Shown here one piece after another: positions 29,043 through 37,318 of a stretch of DNA of 64,000 bases; within the stretch, counting starts at the first letter, position 1, and every line of letters starts with the position of its first letter. The translations under genes and the position numbers were made by a program. Source of the stretch: Arthrobacter psychrochitiniphilus (lineage in GTDB: Bacteria > Actinomycetota > Actinomycetes > Actinomycetales > Micrococcaceae); contig NZ_QHLZ01000001.1 in NCBI RefSeq assembly GCF_003185915.1, positions 558,001 to 622,000 of the forward strand, written 5' to 3'. The notes beneath the pieces were generated by a model that made no database searches, was not told the DNA's origin, and saw nothing but the letters and a program-made list of their open reading frames with translations.

Positions 29043-31685
29043 ATGCAGACACCAACATTGCCAAGATGGCGGCATCGCAGTGCCGCCATCGTGACGGGGT
29101 TCGCCCTCGTTGCCTCAATAGGCATAACGACTCAGGTGGCTTATGCCTCCCCCTCTGGGACCACCACAACCAAGGCGTGCGCCACTCCGTGGGCCCCGGC
29201 CAGCTCGTACAGTTCAAACGCAGTGGTCTCCCACCAGAGCGTGAACTATTCTGCCAAGTGGTGGACCCAGAACAACGTCCCGGGCTCTGATCCTTGGGGC
29301 CCGTGGACTAGTCAGGGCACATGCGGCACCGTAACCGATCCGACGCCTACGCCGACGCCAACGCCGACGCCAACTGCGGTTCCGACCACAACTCCCACTG
29401 CTGTTCCGACAGCAACCCCAACCACGCCGCCACCCACAACCCCTGCGGCCGGAACCCCTTGGACATCAAACCCGGATGAGAAGTGCCGGCCCGACGGCCT
29501 GTACCAAACCCCCGGCGTCAATGTGCCGTATTGCTCCGTCTATGACGAAGCCGGCAGGGAACTCCTTCCCAATGGACTAGAACAACGCGTGATCGGCTAT
29601 TTCACCAGCTGGCGCACCGGTGAGAACGGCGCCCCACGCTACCTCGCCAGTGACATCCCGTGGAAGAAACTCAGCCACATCAACTACGCCTTTGCCCACA
29701 TTGACAAGAACAACAAAGTCTCCGTGGGTGCAGAGACACCCGGTAATGCGGCCACTGACCTGACGTGGCCCGGTGTTGCTGGCGCAGAGATGGACCCAAC
29801 GTTGCCTTACAAGGGGCACTTGAACCAGCTGAAGAAGTTCAAGAAGGAAAACCCTGGAGTGAAAACTCTGGTTTCAGTTGGTGGTTGGGCCGAGACCGGT
29901 GGTTACTTCGCTGCTGATGGCACTCGTGTTGGGGATGGCGGCTTCTATACGTTGACCGAATCCCAAGCAAAGATCGATACCTTCTCCGATTCAGCCGTGG
30001 AATTCATCCGCAAGTATGGCTTTAGTGGTGTGGATATCGATTACGAATACGCCACTAGCAACTCCAAAGCGGGTAACCCGGATGACTTTGCTATCTCGGA
30101 GCCTCGCCGAGCCGTGCTCTTTGAGAACTACATGAAGCTAATGAAGACTCTGCGCGAAAAACTGGACAAAGCCAGCGTTGCTGATGGCACTTACTACCAG
30201 CTCACAGTTGCCGCTCCGGCCTCGGGCTGGCTGTTGCGTGGCATGGAAGCGCATCAAGTTGTTAAATACTTGGACTTCGTTAACATGATGAGCTATGACT
30301 TGCACGGTGCATGGAATAACTTCGTGGGCGGCAACGCGGCGCTCTTCGACGATGGCAAAGATCCAGAGCTCGCCGCTGGTGGCGTGTACAACGCCTATAA
30401 GGGCATCGGCTACTTGAACTCTGACTGGGCATACCACTACTTCCGCGGCGCAATGCCAGCTGGTCGCATCAACCTAGGAGTGCCTTTCTACACTCGCGGC
30501 TGGACTAACGTACAGGGCGGAACCAATGGCCTCTACGGTAGCTCCGTGTTGGCCGACCAGAACAAGTGCGCTCCCGGAACCGGGCCTAAAGCCGGCGGAA
30601 ACTCCAAGTGTGGTGACGGTGCCGGGGGCATCGACAACCTGTGGCATGACAGCGATCCGATGGGTGGCGAATTGGCCGCCGGGGCTAACCCAATATGGCA
30701 TGTGCTGAACCTGCAAAAGGGTGTTGTGGGCGATTACGCGGCTTCCTATGGTTCACCGACGGGTGCTCTCAAGGGCACTTACACACGCCATTTTGATAAC
30801 GTCACCAAAAATGAGTGGTGGTGGAATGACACCACAAAGACATTCCTTAGCGGCGACGCCGATCAGGCGATCCAAGCCAAGGCAGACTACGTGGCAGATA
30901 AGGGCCTGGGCGGGGTCATGATTTGGGAGCTCGCCGGTGACTACGAGTACAACGCCAGCAAGGGCCAGTACGAGATGGGCTCCACACTGGTAAATAGAAT
31001 CCATTCAACCCTGTCCGCGTCCAAACCCTATGGGGCCACCAAGGCCAACGTGAAGATGCCCACCAAGGCCATTGACCTTGGTGTTGAACTGAAAAACTTC
31101 GCCTTGGGTGACAACAACTACCCCATCAACCCAGAAGCGCACTTCACGAATAACTCCAAAACCACCATCCCGGCCGGTGCAACTATCACCTTTGACAGTG
31201 CAACAAGCGATACGGGTGAGATGAAGGAACAGAGCGGCTGGTCTATCACAAAGGATTCCAGCGATCACACCGGCAGTAACGTCGGCGGGCTCAAGGGTGA
31301 CTTCCATACCTACACCATCAAGGTACCCGCCGGGGGCATTGCGCCCGGCGCTACCGTCAGTACCAAGCTGGCATGGACGCTACCTACCTCGATGATTTCC
31401 AACTTCCGGGTCAGTATTGGTTCAGAACAGTATGCTCTCCTGACCGATTACCCTCGTGGCGTGAGCGTGGTGGAGCCCTCCGCGGGCACTGGCGGCGGCA
31501 ACGGCGCGGGCCCGGTTGAGAGCTGTAATGGTGCTGTTACATGGTCCGCTGCAGCGGTCTACACCGGCGGGGCTGTTGTAGCTCACGCAGGTTCCAGTTA
31601 TAAGGCCAAGTGGTGGACCCAGGGTGAAGTCCCCGGTTCCGGCGCTGCCAACGCTTGGGGTTCTCCCATCCTGTGCGGCAAGTGA
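29043..31685 (+). CDS. Secreted GH18 chitinase with two CBM5/12 modules
   Basis: 880 residues. Signal peptide with AYA-S cleavage near residue 36; N-terminal CBM5/12 chitin-binding domain (about 44-94, aromatic AKWWTQNNVPG, GPWTSQGTC); Thr/Pro linker (98-138); GH18 barrel (about 180-660) with LVSVGGWAE and catalytic segment SGVDIDYE at 328-335 where Glu335 is the acid; a beta-sandwich domain (about 680-820); then a second CBM5/12 (CNGAVTW to the end, AKWWTQGEVPG). The first Asp of the usual DGxDxDxE motif is Ser328. AGGAAATTC precedes the ATG. Expected to degrade chitin outside the cell with the second chitinase. Confidence 0.93.
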   Translation: MQTPTLPRWRHRSAAIVTGFALVASIGITTQVAYASPSGTTTTKACATPWAPASSYSSNAVVSHQSVNYSAKWWTQNNVPGSDPWGPWTSQGTCGTVTDPTPTPTPTPTPTAVPTTTPTAVPTATPTTPPPTTPAAGTPWTSNPDEKCRPDGLYQTPGVNVPYCSVYDEAGRELLPNGLEQRVIGYFTSWRTGENGAPRYLASDIPWKKLSHINYAFAHIDKNNKVSVGAETPGNAATDLTWPGVAGAEMDPTLPYKGHLNQLKKFKKENPGVKTLVSVGGWAETGGYFAADGTRVGDGGFYTLTESQAKIDTFSDSAVEFIRKYGFSGVDIDYEYATSNSKAGNPDDFAISEPRRAVLFENYMKLMKTLREKLDKASVADGTYYQLTVAAPASGWLLRGMEAHQVVKYLDFVNMMSYDLHGAWNNFVGGNAALFDDGKDPELAAGGVYNAYKGIGYLNSDWAYHYFRGAMPAGRINLGVPFYTRGWTNVQGGTNGLYGSSVLADQNKCAPGTGPKAGGNSKCGDGAGGIDNLWHDSDPMGGELAAGANPIWHVLNLQKGVVGDYAASYGSPTGALKGTYTRHFDNVTKNEWWWNDTTKTFLSGDADQAIQAKADYVADKGLGGVMIWELAGDYEYNASKGQYEMGSTLVNRIHSTLSASKPYGATKANVKMPTKAIDLGVELKNFALGDNNYPINPEAHFTNNSKTTIPAGATITFDSATSDTGEMKEQSGWSITKDSSDHTGSNVGGLKGDFHTYTIKVPAGGIAPGATVSTKLAWTLPTSMISNFRVSIGSEQYALLTDYPRGVSVVEPSAGTGGGNGAGPVESCNGAVTWSAAAVYTGGAVVAHAGSSYKAKWWTQGEVPGSGAANAWGSPILCGK
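29339..29458 (+). repeat. Low-complexity Thr/Pro linker repeat in chitinase 1
   Basis: Tandem ACG-CC-type triplets coding (TP)n with TAVP units. It joins the N-terminal chitin-binding module to the catalytic domain. Slippage-prone but in frame here. Confidence 0.7.
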
Positions 31686-31740
31686 GGCCTTTCCTGCTGA
31701 CACGGGAAACGTAACACCACAGATCGTGAGCATCTAACAC

Positions 31741-31780
31741 AAAGACGGCGGGGTTCTTCGGAATCTCGCCGTCTTTATGT
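31741..31780 (+). terminator. Rho-independent terminator after chitinase 1
   Basis: AAAGACGGCG ... CGCCGTCTTT perfect 10-bp stem, then TTATGT, about 55 bases after the stop. Confidence 0.8.
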
Positions 31781-31835
31781 CCATGAGTGGGGGGAAAAGT
31801 AGAGGAAACGAAAAAATTCCTGCCATCACGGCAAT

Positions 31836-31853
31836 CTAAGTATTACTACTTAG
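31836..31853. promoter_or_regulatory. Palindrome upstream of chitinase 2
   Basis: CTAAGTA-TTAC-TACTTAG, 7-bp arms, 118 bases before the chitinase 2 start. A possible operator, for instance for the adjacent LuxR regulator. Only symmetry and position support this. Confidence 0.3.
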
Positions 31854-31970
31854 GTCAATGTCAGCGGGAAAAGTATGTGGATCATGCTGATGTGACATGC
31901 GCCACCGACGAATAGCGTTGTTCCTGGACGACGGTGCGATACGCGCACCTCACTGTTCAAAGGACTGCTC

Positions 31971-33704
31971 ATGTCAGAAAAAATCAAACGGCCCAGACGC
32001 CTTACTAAGCTGTGGGCTGCTGTAGCGGCGGGCACCATGGTTGCCGGATTGGCAGGGGGTGTGGGTGCCCTCGGTGCCAATGCTGCACCGCCCAACACCG
32101 CGGCCGATGCCCCCCTCACTTCAACGGTCAACGGCTACCGCAACGTTGGCTACTTTGCACAATGGGGAGTGTATGGACGCGCATTCCAGGCAAAGCAGCT
32201 AGACGTCTCCGGTACAGCCAAAAACCTCACTCACATCAACTACTCTTTCGGTAACATCAACAACCAGACATTGACCTGTTTTATGGCCAATAAGGCGCAG
32301 GGAACCGGTCCCAACGGCTCCGATGGCGCCGGCGATGCTTGGGCAGACTTCGGCATGGGTTATGCGGCCGACAAGTCCGTCTCAGGCAAGGCTGATACTT
32401 GGGATCAGCCTTTGGCTGGTTCATTCAACCAGCTCAAGCAGTTGAAGGCTAAAAACCCCAAACTCAAAGTCATGATCTCTTTGGGCGGCTGGACCTGGTC
32501 CAAGAACTTCTCCAAGGCCGCAGCCACTGAGCAGTCCCGCCAGAAGCTGGTTTCCAGCTGCATTGACCTATACATCAAGGGCAACCTGCCAAACTTCGAA
32601 GGTCGCGGCGGCGCTGGTGCGGCGGCCGGGATTTTTGACGGCATTGACATTGACTGGGAATGGCCGGGCACAAACTCCGGTCTAGAAGGCAACGGTGTAG
32701 ACACCGTCAATGATCGTGCAAATTTCAAGGCTCTACTGGCGGAGTTCCGTAAGCAGCTTGACGCTTACGGCTCAACGAATAATAAGAAGTACGTCCTGAG
32801 CGCCTTCCTGCCTGCTAATCCTGCGGACATCGATGCAGGTGGCTGGGATGACCCTGCCAACTTCAAGTCCTTGGACTTTGGCAGTATCCAGGGCTATGAC
32901 TTGCACGGTGCGTGGAACCCCACGCTCACCGGTCACCAGGCCAATCTGTATGACGACCCCGCGGATCCTCGCGAGCCGAGCAAGAAATTCAGTGCCGATA
33001 AGGCCGTGAAAAAGTACCTTGCAGCTGGCATTGACCCGAAGCAGCTGGGACTAGGGCTAGCAGCCTACGGCCGCGGCTGGACAGGTGCAAAGAACGTTTC
33101 CCCTTGGGGCCCTGCCACTGATGGCGCTCCCGGCACTTACGAAAAGGCCAATGAGGACTACGACAAGCTAAAGACGCTTGGCACGGACCACTACGACGCC
33201 GCAACCGGATCTGCGTGGCGCTATGACGGCACCCAGTGGTGGAGTTATGACAACATGGCCACCACTAAGCAAAAAACTGACTACATTGTCAGCAAGGGAC
33301 TTGGCGGCGGCATGTGGTGGGAGCTCTCTGGCGACCGCAACGGTGAGCTGGTAGGCGCAATGTCTGATAAGTTCCGCGCTGCAGCGCCGGGTCCTGTCAC
33401 TGAAGCAGCACCCCCGTCCACGACGAACCCCACTCCTACTCCTACACCTACACCGACCACTGCTCCGACAGTCACTCCCACTCCTACCCCGACCACCACT
33501 CCGACAGTCACTCCCACAACACCGCCCACAACTCCGCCCGCCGGGTCAGGCTGTGCCGCTCCTTGGAGCGCAACGGCAACCTATCTCGGCGGTTCCAAGG
33601 TGTCCCATGGCGGCATCAGTTACAAGGCCAAATGGTGGACCCTGAATGAGAAGCCCGGCGCTTCACAGTGGGGACCTTGGGAAGCCACAGGAGCCTGCAA
33701 CTAG
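31971..33704 (+). CDS. Secreted GH18 chitinase with C-terminal CBM5/12
   Basis: 577 residues. Signal peptide (basic KIKRPRR, hydrophobic core, ANAA cleavage near 39); GH18 barrel (about 55-460) with VMISLGGWTWSKNF and the complete catalytic motif FDGIDIDWEWPG, Glu230 being the acid; Thr/Pro linker (about 480-520); C-terminal CBM5/12 (CAAPWSATATYLGG, KAKWWTLNEKPG). It differs clearly from chitinase 1 in the barrel, so the two are probably complementary (different subsites or direction of attack) rather than a recent duplication. AAAGGA ribosome site. Confidence 0.95.
   Translation: MSEKIKRPRRLTKLWAAVAAGTMVAGLAGGVGALGANAAPPNTAADAPLTSTVNGYRNVGYFAQWGVYGRAFQAKQLDVSGTAKNLTHINYSFGNINNQTLTCFMANKAQGTGPNGSDGAGDAWADFGMGYAADKSVSGKADTWDQPLAGSFNQLKQLKAKNPKLKVMISLGGWTWSKNFSKAAATEQSRQKLVSSCIDLYIKGNLPNFEGRGGAGAAAGIFDGIDIDWEWPGTNSGLEGNGVDTVNDRANFKALLAEFRKQLDAYGSTNNKKYVLSAFLPANPADIDAGGWDDPANFKSLDFGSIQGYDLHGAWNPTLTGHQANLYDDPADPREPSKKFSADKAVKKYLAAGIDPKQLGLGLAAYGRGWTGAKNVSPWGPATDGAPGTYEKANEDYDKLKTLGTDHYDAATGSAWRYDGTQWWSYDNMATTKQKTDYIVSKGLGGGMWWELSGDRNGELVGAMSDKFRAAAPGPVTEAAPPSTTNPTPTPTPTPTTAPTVTPTPTPTTTPTVTPTTPPTTPPAGSGCAAPWSATATYLGGSKVSHGGISYKAKWWTLNEKPGASQWGPWEATGACN
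33419..33545 (+). repeat. Low-complexity Thr/Pro linker repeat in chitinase 2
   Basis: Repeated ACTCC/ACACC words coding PTPTPTP and TTPTVTP units between the barrel and the chitin-binding module. Confidence 0.7.
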
Positions 33705-33807
33705 GGCATATCTCCTCATGCGGCACAACAGTTGATTACGGTCGAAAGTACGGCTGCTAAGCCTTAGCGTGTGGAAAGTTTTGAAAGAAGTACGTTTATC
33801 CCTCATG

Positions 33808-33845
33808 CCCGGTTCCGGGTAGGTCTTAGACCTCCCGGAACCGGG
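33808..33845 (+). terminator. Strong hairpin after chitinase 2
   Basis: CCCGGTTCCGGG pairs with CCCGGAACCGGG (12 bp), with a second small inverted repeat AGGTC/GACCT in the loop. About 100 bases downstream of the stop. No U-run. Confidence 0.55.
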
Positions 33846-33989
33846 CTGATCGATGTTAAAGGCCTCCTTGGGGAGTGGTTGCCCTCCGCATCCTCAAACG
33901 TGAGCCTATCTAGGGCAAAGTCCCAAGACATCTTCAACGCTGGTGCAGGCGTTTACACACGCTCAGGATCTGAGTTTCATTCGTATCAG

Positions 33990-34211
33990 CTACCGTGGCC
34001 ACATGCATTTACTGGCTGACGGGCACGCCCAACGCCGCGGCACTGGATCAGTGATCTCGGGGTGCTGGAAATTCAGTAGCTTGTGGCGACGCTCCAGGGC
34101 CAGCAGGCCCTCACGCCAGGCCTTCATTTGGCTTTTCCGCTTATTCAGCTGCATCCCTGCCGGCATCGTGTCCACCGCCGTCGGCTCACCGTCCACCCGC
34201 TGCCCACGCAC
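33990..34211 (-). pseudogene. Possible N-terminal remnant of a DUF4011-type helicase
   Basis: A 73-codon frame on minus contains AWREGLLALERRHKLLNFQH, resembling the opening of DUF4011 helicases (WR-x-x-LL-x-L-x-x-R-x-x-LLxF). It then runs into unrelated sequence and a stop. Alone this would be weak; it gains weight because the C-terminal tail of the same kind of protein lies at 25834-26054, in the same orientation and correct order, with the LuxR-chitinase cassette between. 33846-33989 holds no gene. Confidence 0.35.
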
Positions 34212-34232
34212 TAATCACTCGCCGGGGCGCAG

Positions 34233-34275
34233 AAAGCCCCGTCCTTGCAACCAAAGGGAGAAAGAACGGGGCTTT
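34233..34275 (-). terminator. Terminator downstream of the CoA-transferase gene
   Basis: AAAGCCCCGT ... ACGGGGCTTT, 10-bp perfect stem with a 23-base loop, about 65 bases after the minus-strand stop at 34341. T-rich after the stem on minus (TTTCT). Confidence 0.6.
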
Positions 34276-34340
34276 GCGGTGTGGCGAGCTAAGCTACTCG
34301 GGCCACAGGCACCGCAAAAAATCAGACAACGTTGGCTTAA

Positions 34341-35852
34341 CTACAGGCGCATATCACCGGTTTCAATGTAGCGCTGGTGCCAGGACAGGGCCTCGCCCAT
34401 CAGGTGCGGGGTGTGCTTGCCGTACGAATCCCGTGAGGCGCGGGCAAAGTAGTCCTCGAGCATGGGCTTGTAGTCCGGGTGCGCACACTTTTCGGTGATG
34501 ACGCGGGCGCGCTGCTTCGGCGCCAAACCACGCAGGTCAGCCAGGCCCTGTTCGGTGATGATAAGCATGGTGTCATGCTCAGTGTGGTCCACGTGGCTGG
34601 CCATGGGAACAATGCCGGAGATCTTTCCGCCCTTGGCAGTGGAAGGGGACATGAACGCACCCAAGTAGCCGTTGCGGGCGAAGTCGCCGGAGCCGCCAAT
34701 GCCGTTCATGACGTGTGAGCCAACAACGTGGGTGGAGTTTACGTTGCCGTAAATGTCCGCTTCGATCATGCCGTTCAGGGCAATGCAGCCCAGGCGGCGG
34801 ATCAGTTCGGGGTGGTTGGAAATCTCCTGGGTGCGGAAAACAATGCGCTCACGGTAGAAGTCGACGTTTCGGTTGAACTCCTCAATGCCGGCCTCGGAGA
34901 GGGAGAAGGAGGTGGCCGAGGCGAACGCCAGGGTGCCGTCCTTGATCAGCTCAAGCATTCCGTCCTGGATCACTTCGGTGTACGCCTTCAAACCGCGGTA
35001 TCCACCACGGGACAGTCCTGCCAGCACAGCGTTGGCAATGTTGCCCACGCCAGACTGGAGCGGCAGCAGCTTATCCGTCAGGCGGCCGGTCTTGATCTCC
35101 CCGTCCAGGAAGTCCAGCAGGTGTGAGGCAATCTGGGTGGAGGCCTCATCCGGGGCGGCGAAGGCAGAGAGCCGGTCCGGCGCGTCGGTCTCAACCACGG
35201 CAATGACTTTGTTCATGTCAACGTCCAGGTAGGCCTGGCCAATACGGTCTTCCGGTGCCACGAGCGCGATGGGCTTGCGGTGCGGCGGCAGTGCAGTGCC
35301 GTAGTAGATGTCGTGCATGCCTTCCAGCTGTGCGGATTGCTGCGCGTTGACCTCGAGAATCACGGCGTCGGCCATGTCCAGCCAGGTCTTGTTGTTGCCC
35401 ACCGAGGTGGAGGGAATCAGCGATCCGTCCTCGCGAATGCCCACCACTTCAACGATCGCAATGTTAATGCCGCCGTAGAAGCCGAACCAGGTGTGCTGGG
35501 CAACGTGGCTGAGGTGAATGTCCATGTAGTCGAGGTCGCCGTCGTTGATCCGCTTGCGCAACGCAGGATCGGACATGTACGGCAGGCGCAGTTCCATGCC
35601 GCCCACTTTGGCCAAGACACCGTCCAGCTCAGGTGCGGTGGAGGCGCCAGTGAGGACCTTGATCTTGAAATCAGTTCCGGCGGCGTGCGCGGTTTCCATC
35701 TGTGCAGCGAGCGCCTGCGGCACGGCTTTCGGGTAGCCTGCACCGGTAAAGCCACTCATGGCGACGGTCATTCCGGGCTTGATTAGCGCAGCGGCTGCCT
35801 CGGCCGACATACGCTTTTCCAACAATCCGGCATGGCGAATACGATCGTGCAC
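34341..35852 (-). CDS. Acetyl-CoA hydrolase / succinyl-CoA:acetate CoA-transferase family protein
   Basis: 503 residues of the class I CoA-transferase family that includes Acetobacter AarC and yeast Ach1. Oxyanion loop SGFTGAGYPKAVPQAL near 33-48; the catalytic glutamate is Glu293 in AYTEVIQDGML, aligning with AarC Glu294; SGVGNIANAVLAGLS and the C-terminal ITEQGLADLRGLAPKQRARV also match. Predicted to shuttle CoA between succinyl-CoA or acetyl-CoA and carboxylates, supporting acetate use. Monocistronic, own terminator. Whether hydrolase or transferase activity dominates cannot be read. Confidence 0.92.
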   Translation of the reverse strand: MHDRIRHAGLLEKRMSAEAAAALIKPGMTVAMSGFTGAGYPKAVPQALAAQMETAHAAGTDFKIKVLTGASTAPELDGVLAKVGGMELRLPYMSDPALRKRINDGDLDYMDIHLSHVAQHTWFGFYGGINIAIVEVVGIREDGSLIPSTSVGNNKTWLDMADAVILEVNAQQSAQLEGMHDIYYGTALPPHRKPIALVAPEDRIGQAYLDVDMNKVIAVVETDAPDRLSAFAAPDEASTQIASHLLDFLDGEIKTGRLTDKLLPLQSGVGNIANAVLAGLSRGGYRGLKAYTEVIQDGMLELIKDGTLAFASATSFSLSEAGIEEFNRNVDFYRERIVFRTQEISNHPELIRRLGCIALNGMIEADIYGNVNSTHVVGSHVMNGIGGSGDFARNGYLGAFMSPSTAKGGKISGIVPMASHVDHTEHDTMLIITEQGLADLRGLAPKQRARVITEKCAHPDYKPMLEDYFARASRDSYGKHTPHLMGEALSWHQRYIETGDMRL

Positions 35853-36142
35853 AGTGGCCCTCTTTCAAGATTTTTGCGGGACATCCGTCCAATGTCACCC
35901 AGACCACTATAGACGGTGATGCAGGATACACCCAGCCGGGCGGTGCGTCCACAGATTTCGTAGAATTGATGTACCACGGCGCTCGTTGGGCGCAGGCTGC
36001 GGGTAGCACTTAACGCTGGCCTGTCAATTGTGAACGGGGAGTCTCAGCACAGTCTCAGCTTCACGGAGAGGAAAGCCTTGTTGGTACCTCGCGGACAAGA
36101 AGCGAACGCAAGTTCCGTCACCAATGCTGGTAGAACTAGAAC

Positions 36143-36508
36143 ATGACTGAGAACTCCCGCCTTGAACCCACGCCAAACGAACGCGTAAAACAGGAACGCT
36201 CCCAGCTCACCGGCACCCTCGTGGCGCTCATCGGCTGGGCTGTGGTGGTGGTGCCGATCATTTTGATGGCGGTCTTCATCCTTGCCGCCGTCTTGGAGCC
36301 TTCGCAGAGTATGGCATCGCCAGCCCGCTTAGCCCTGATTTTTGGCGGCGCAGTCCTACTGTTCTGTATGATTGCCGCTCCGCACCTGCTGGGCCAGGCG
36401 GTGCGGTTTAAGGAGCGGGCCATGTGGCGGGCCGCTTTGCTTACGGGCATTCCCACCGTGTGCGTCATTTTGTACTTCGTGTTCCGCTGGCTGAGCAATC
36501 TGGGCTGA
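36143..36508 (+). CDS. Small membrane protein, first of three tandem relatives
   Basis: 121 residues: polar N-terminus (ENSRLEPTPNERVKQERS), then three hydrophobic segments starting LVALIGWAVVVVPIILMAV, and a final segment ending FVFRWLSNLG. The GW-x(5)-P core recurs in the next two genes. Stop overlaps the next ATG by one base (TGATG). No known family recognised. Confidence 0.7.
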   Translation: MTENSRLEPTPNERVKQERSQLTGTLVALIGWAVVVVPIILMAVFILAAVLEPSQSMASPARLALIFGGAVLLFCMIAAPHLLGQAVRFKERAMWRAALLTGIPTVCVILYFVFRWLSNLG

Positions 36509-36873
36509 TGGCCTACCTCAGCAACTCCAACCACGCCCCTGAGCCAACCTCTGCTAAGGAGATCCCGGCGCTCAAAGCGAGGGGTAACGTGGGTGGGGCC
36601 GTCGCCATCACGGTCATCGGGTGGCTAGTATTTTCTCCGGCTTTCCTGGTCTTTGCTGGTTTTTCCCTCATGGCTGCATTGATGAGTTCCGGCAACGGGG
36701 ATTCTAATAATTCCAATTTCTATGGGCAGTCTTTTTTCGTCGGCGCTTCTGCAGTAGCTTCCCCTTTACTACTCGGGATGGCACTTTACCGGCGCAGCAC
36801 GGGCTTGTTGATTTTTGGCGCCTTAGCCACCATCCCTGCCATTCTGGGCCTCATTCACGTAGCTACTGGATGA
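36508..36873 (+). CDS. Small membrane protein, second of three tandem relatives
   Basis: 121 residues. It starts on the ATG overlapping the previous stop (TGATG), so translation is coupled; longer in-frame starts upstream are ignored for that reason. Layout matches its neighbours: polar N-terminus, AVAITVIGWLVFSPAFLVFA, then two more hydrophobic segments. An Asn/Ser/Gly-rich loop (SGNGDSNNSNF) is specific to this copy. Confidence 0.7.
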   Translation: MAYLSNSNHAPEPTSAKEIPALKARGNVGGAVAITVIGWLVFSPAFLVFAGFSLMAALMSSGNGDSNNSNFYGQSFFVGASAVASPLLLGMALYRRSTGLLIFGALATIPAILGLIHVATG

Positions 36874-36922
36874 CTCCAAGTGAATACAGTCCGCACTCAG
36901 CACGGCATGCCAAAATAAGCCC

Positions 36923-37315
36923 ATGCCCCGTCCTCACCGCGAGATCCCGTCCCAGCGCCTAGCCACATCACGCGCTGAGCCAGCTACTGCAGCTAGGCCC
37001 CAGCGCGGACTCTGGCTGGCCATTGTCATCACCGTTGCCGGCTGGGCGTTGCTGGGTTACCCCGCGTTGTTGCTGGCACTGCTCTCTATCATAGTCATGA
37101 CGGGAACTCTGGACACAGCGGTCACGGGCCCCGGTATTGCCTTGGGCGTTTTGGGATTTCTGGCCACCTTGGCCATGCTGGCTTTTCCGCTGCTGCTGGG
37201 CCTTGCGGTGAAAGCACCACGCCGCTCACTCTGGATTGCGGCGTGCTTCACCGGAGTGATCACCATTGCCGCCTGCATTTACGTTGCGGTGGAGTGGCTG
37301 GTCCCCTTCGGCTGA
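36923..37315 (+). CDS. Small membrane protein, third of three tandem relatives
   Basis: 130 residues. Basic/Pro N-terminus with REIPSQR, then WLAIVITVAGWALLGYPALL, a second and third hydrophobic segment and the ending VAVEWLVPFG, close to the RWLSNLG ending of the first copy. It ends 3 bases before the convergent methyltransferase stop. Unknown function; probably the same role as its neighbours. Confidence 0.7.
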   Translation: MPRPHREIPSQRLATSRAEPATAARPQRGLWLAIVITVAGWALLGYPALLLALLSIIVMTGTLDTAVTGPGIALGVLGFLATLAMLAFPLLLGLAVKAPRRSLWIAACFTGVITIAACIYVAVEWLVPFG

Positions 37316-37318
37316 GGG

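Noticed and set aside
29339-33545. CRISPR-like or microsatellite array
   Set aside because: The repeats are Thr/Pro linker codons within two chitinase genes.
33808-33845. DasR (dre) site from the inner AGGTCTTAGACCT
   Set aside because: It lies inside the loop of a 12-bp GC-rich hairpin downstream of chitinase 2, not in a promoter, and departs from the dre consensus.
33705-33989. Small gene of about 80 codons at 33771-34019 on plus
   Set aside because: Spans a perfect 12-bp hairpin and shows no domain or ribosome site.
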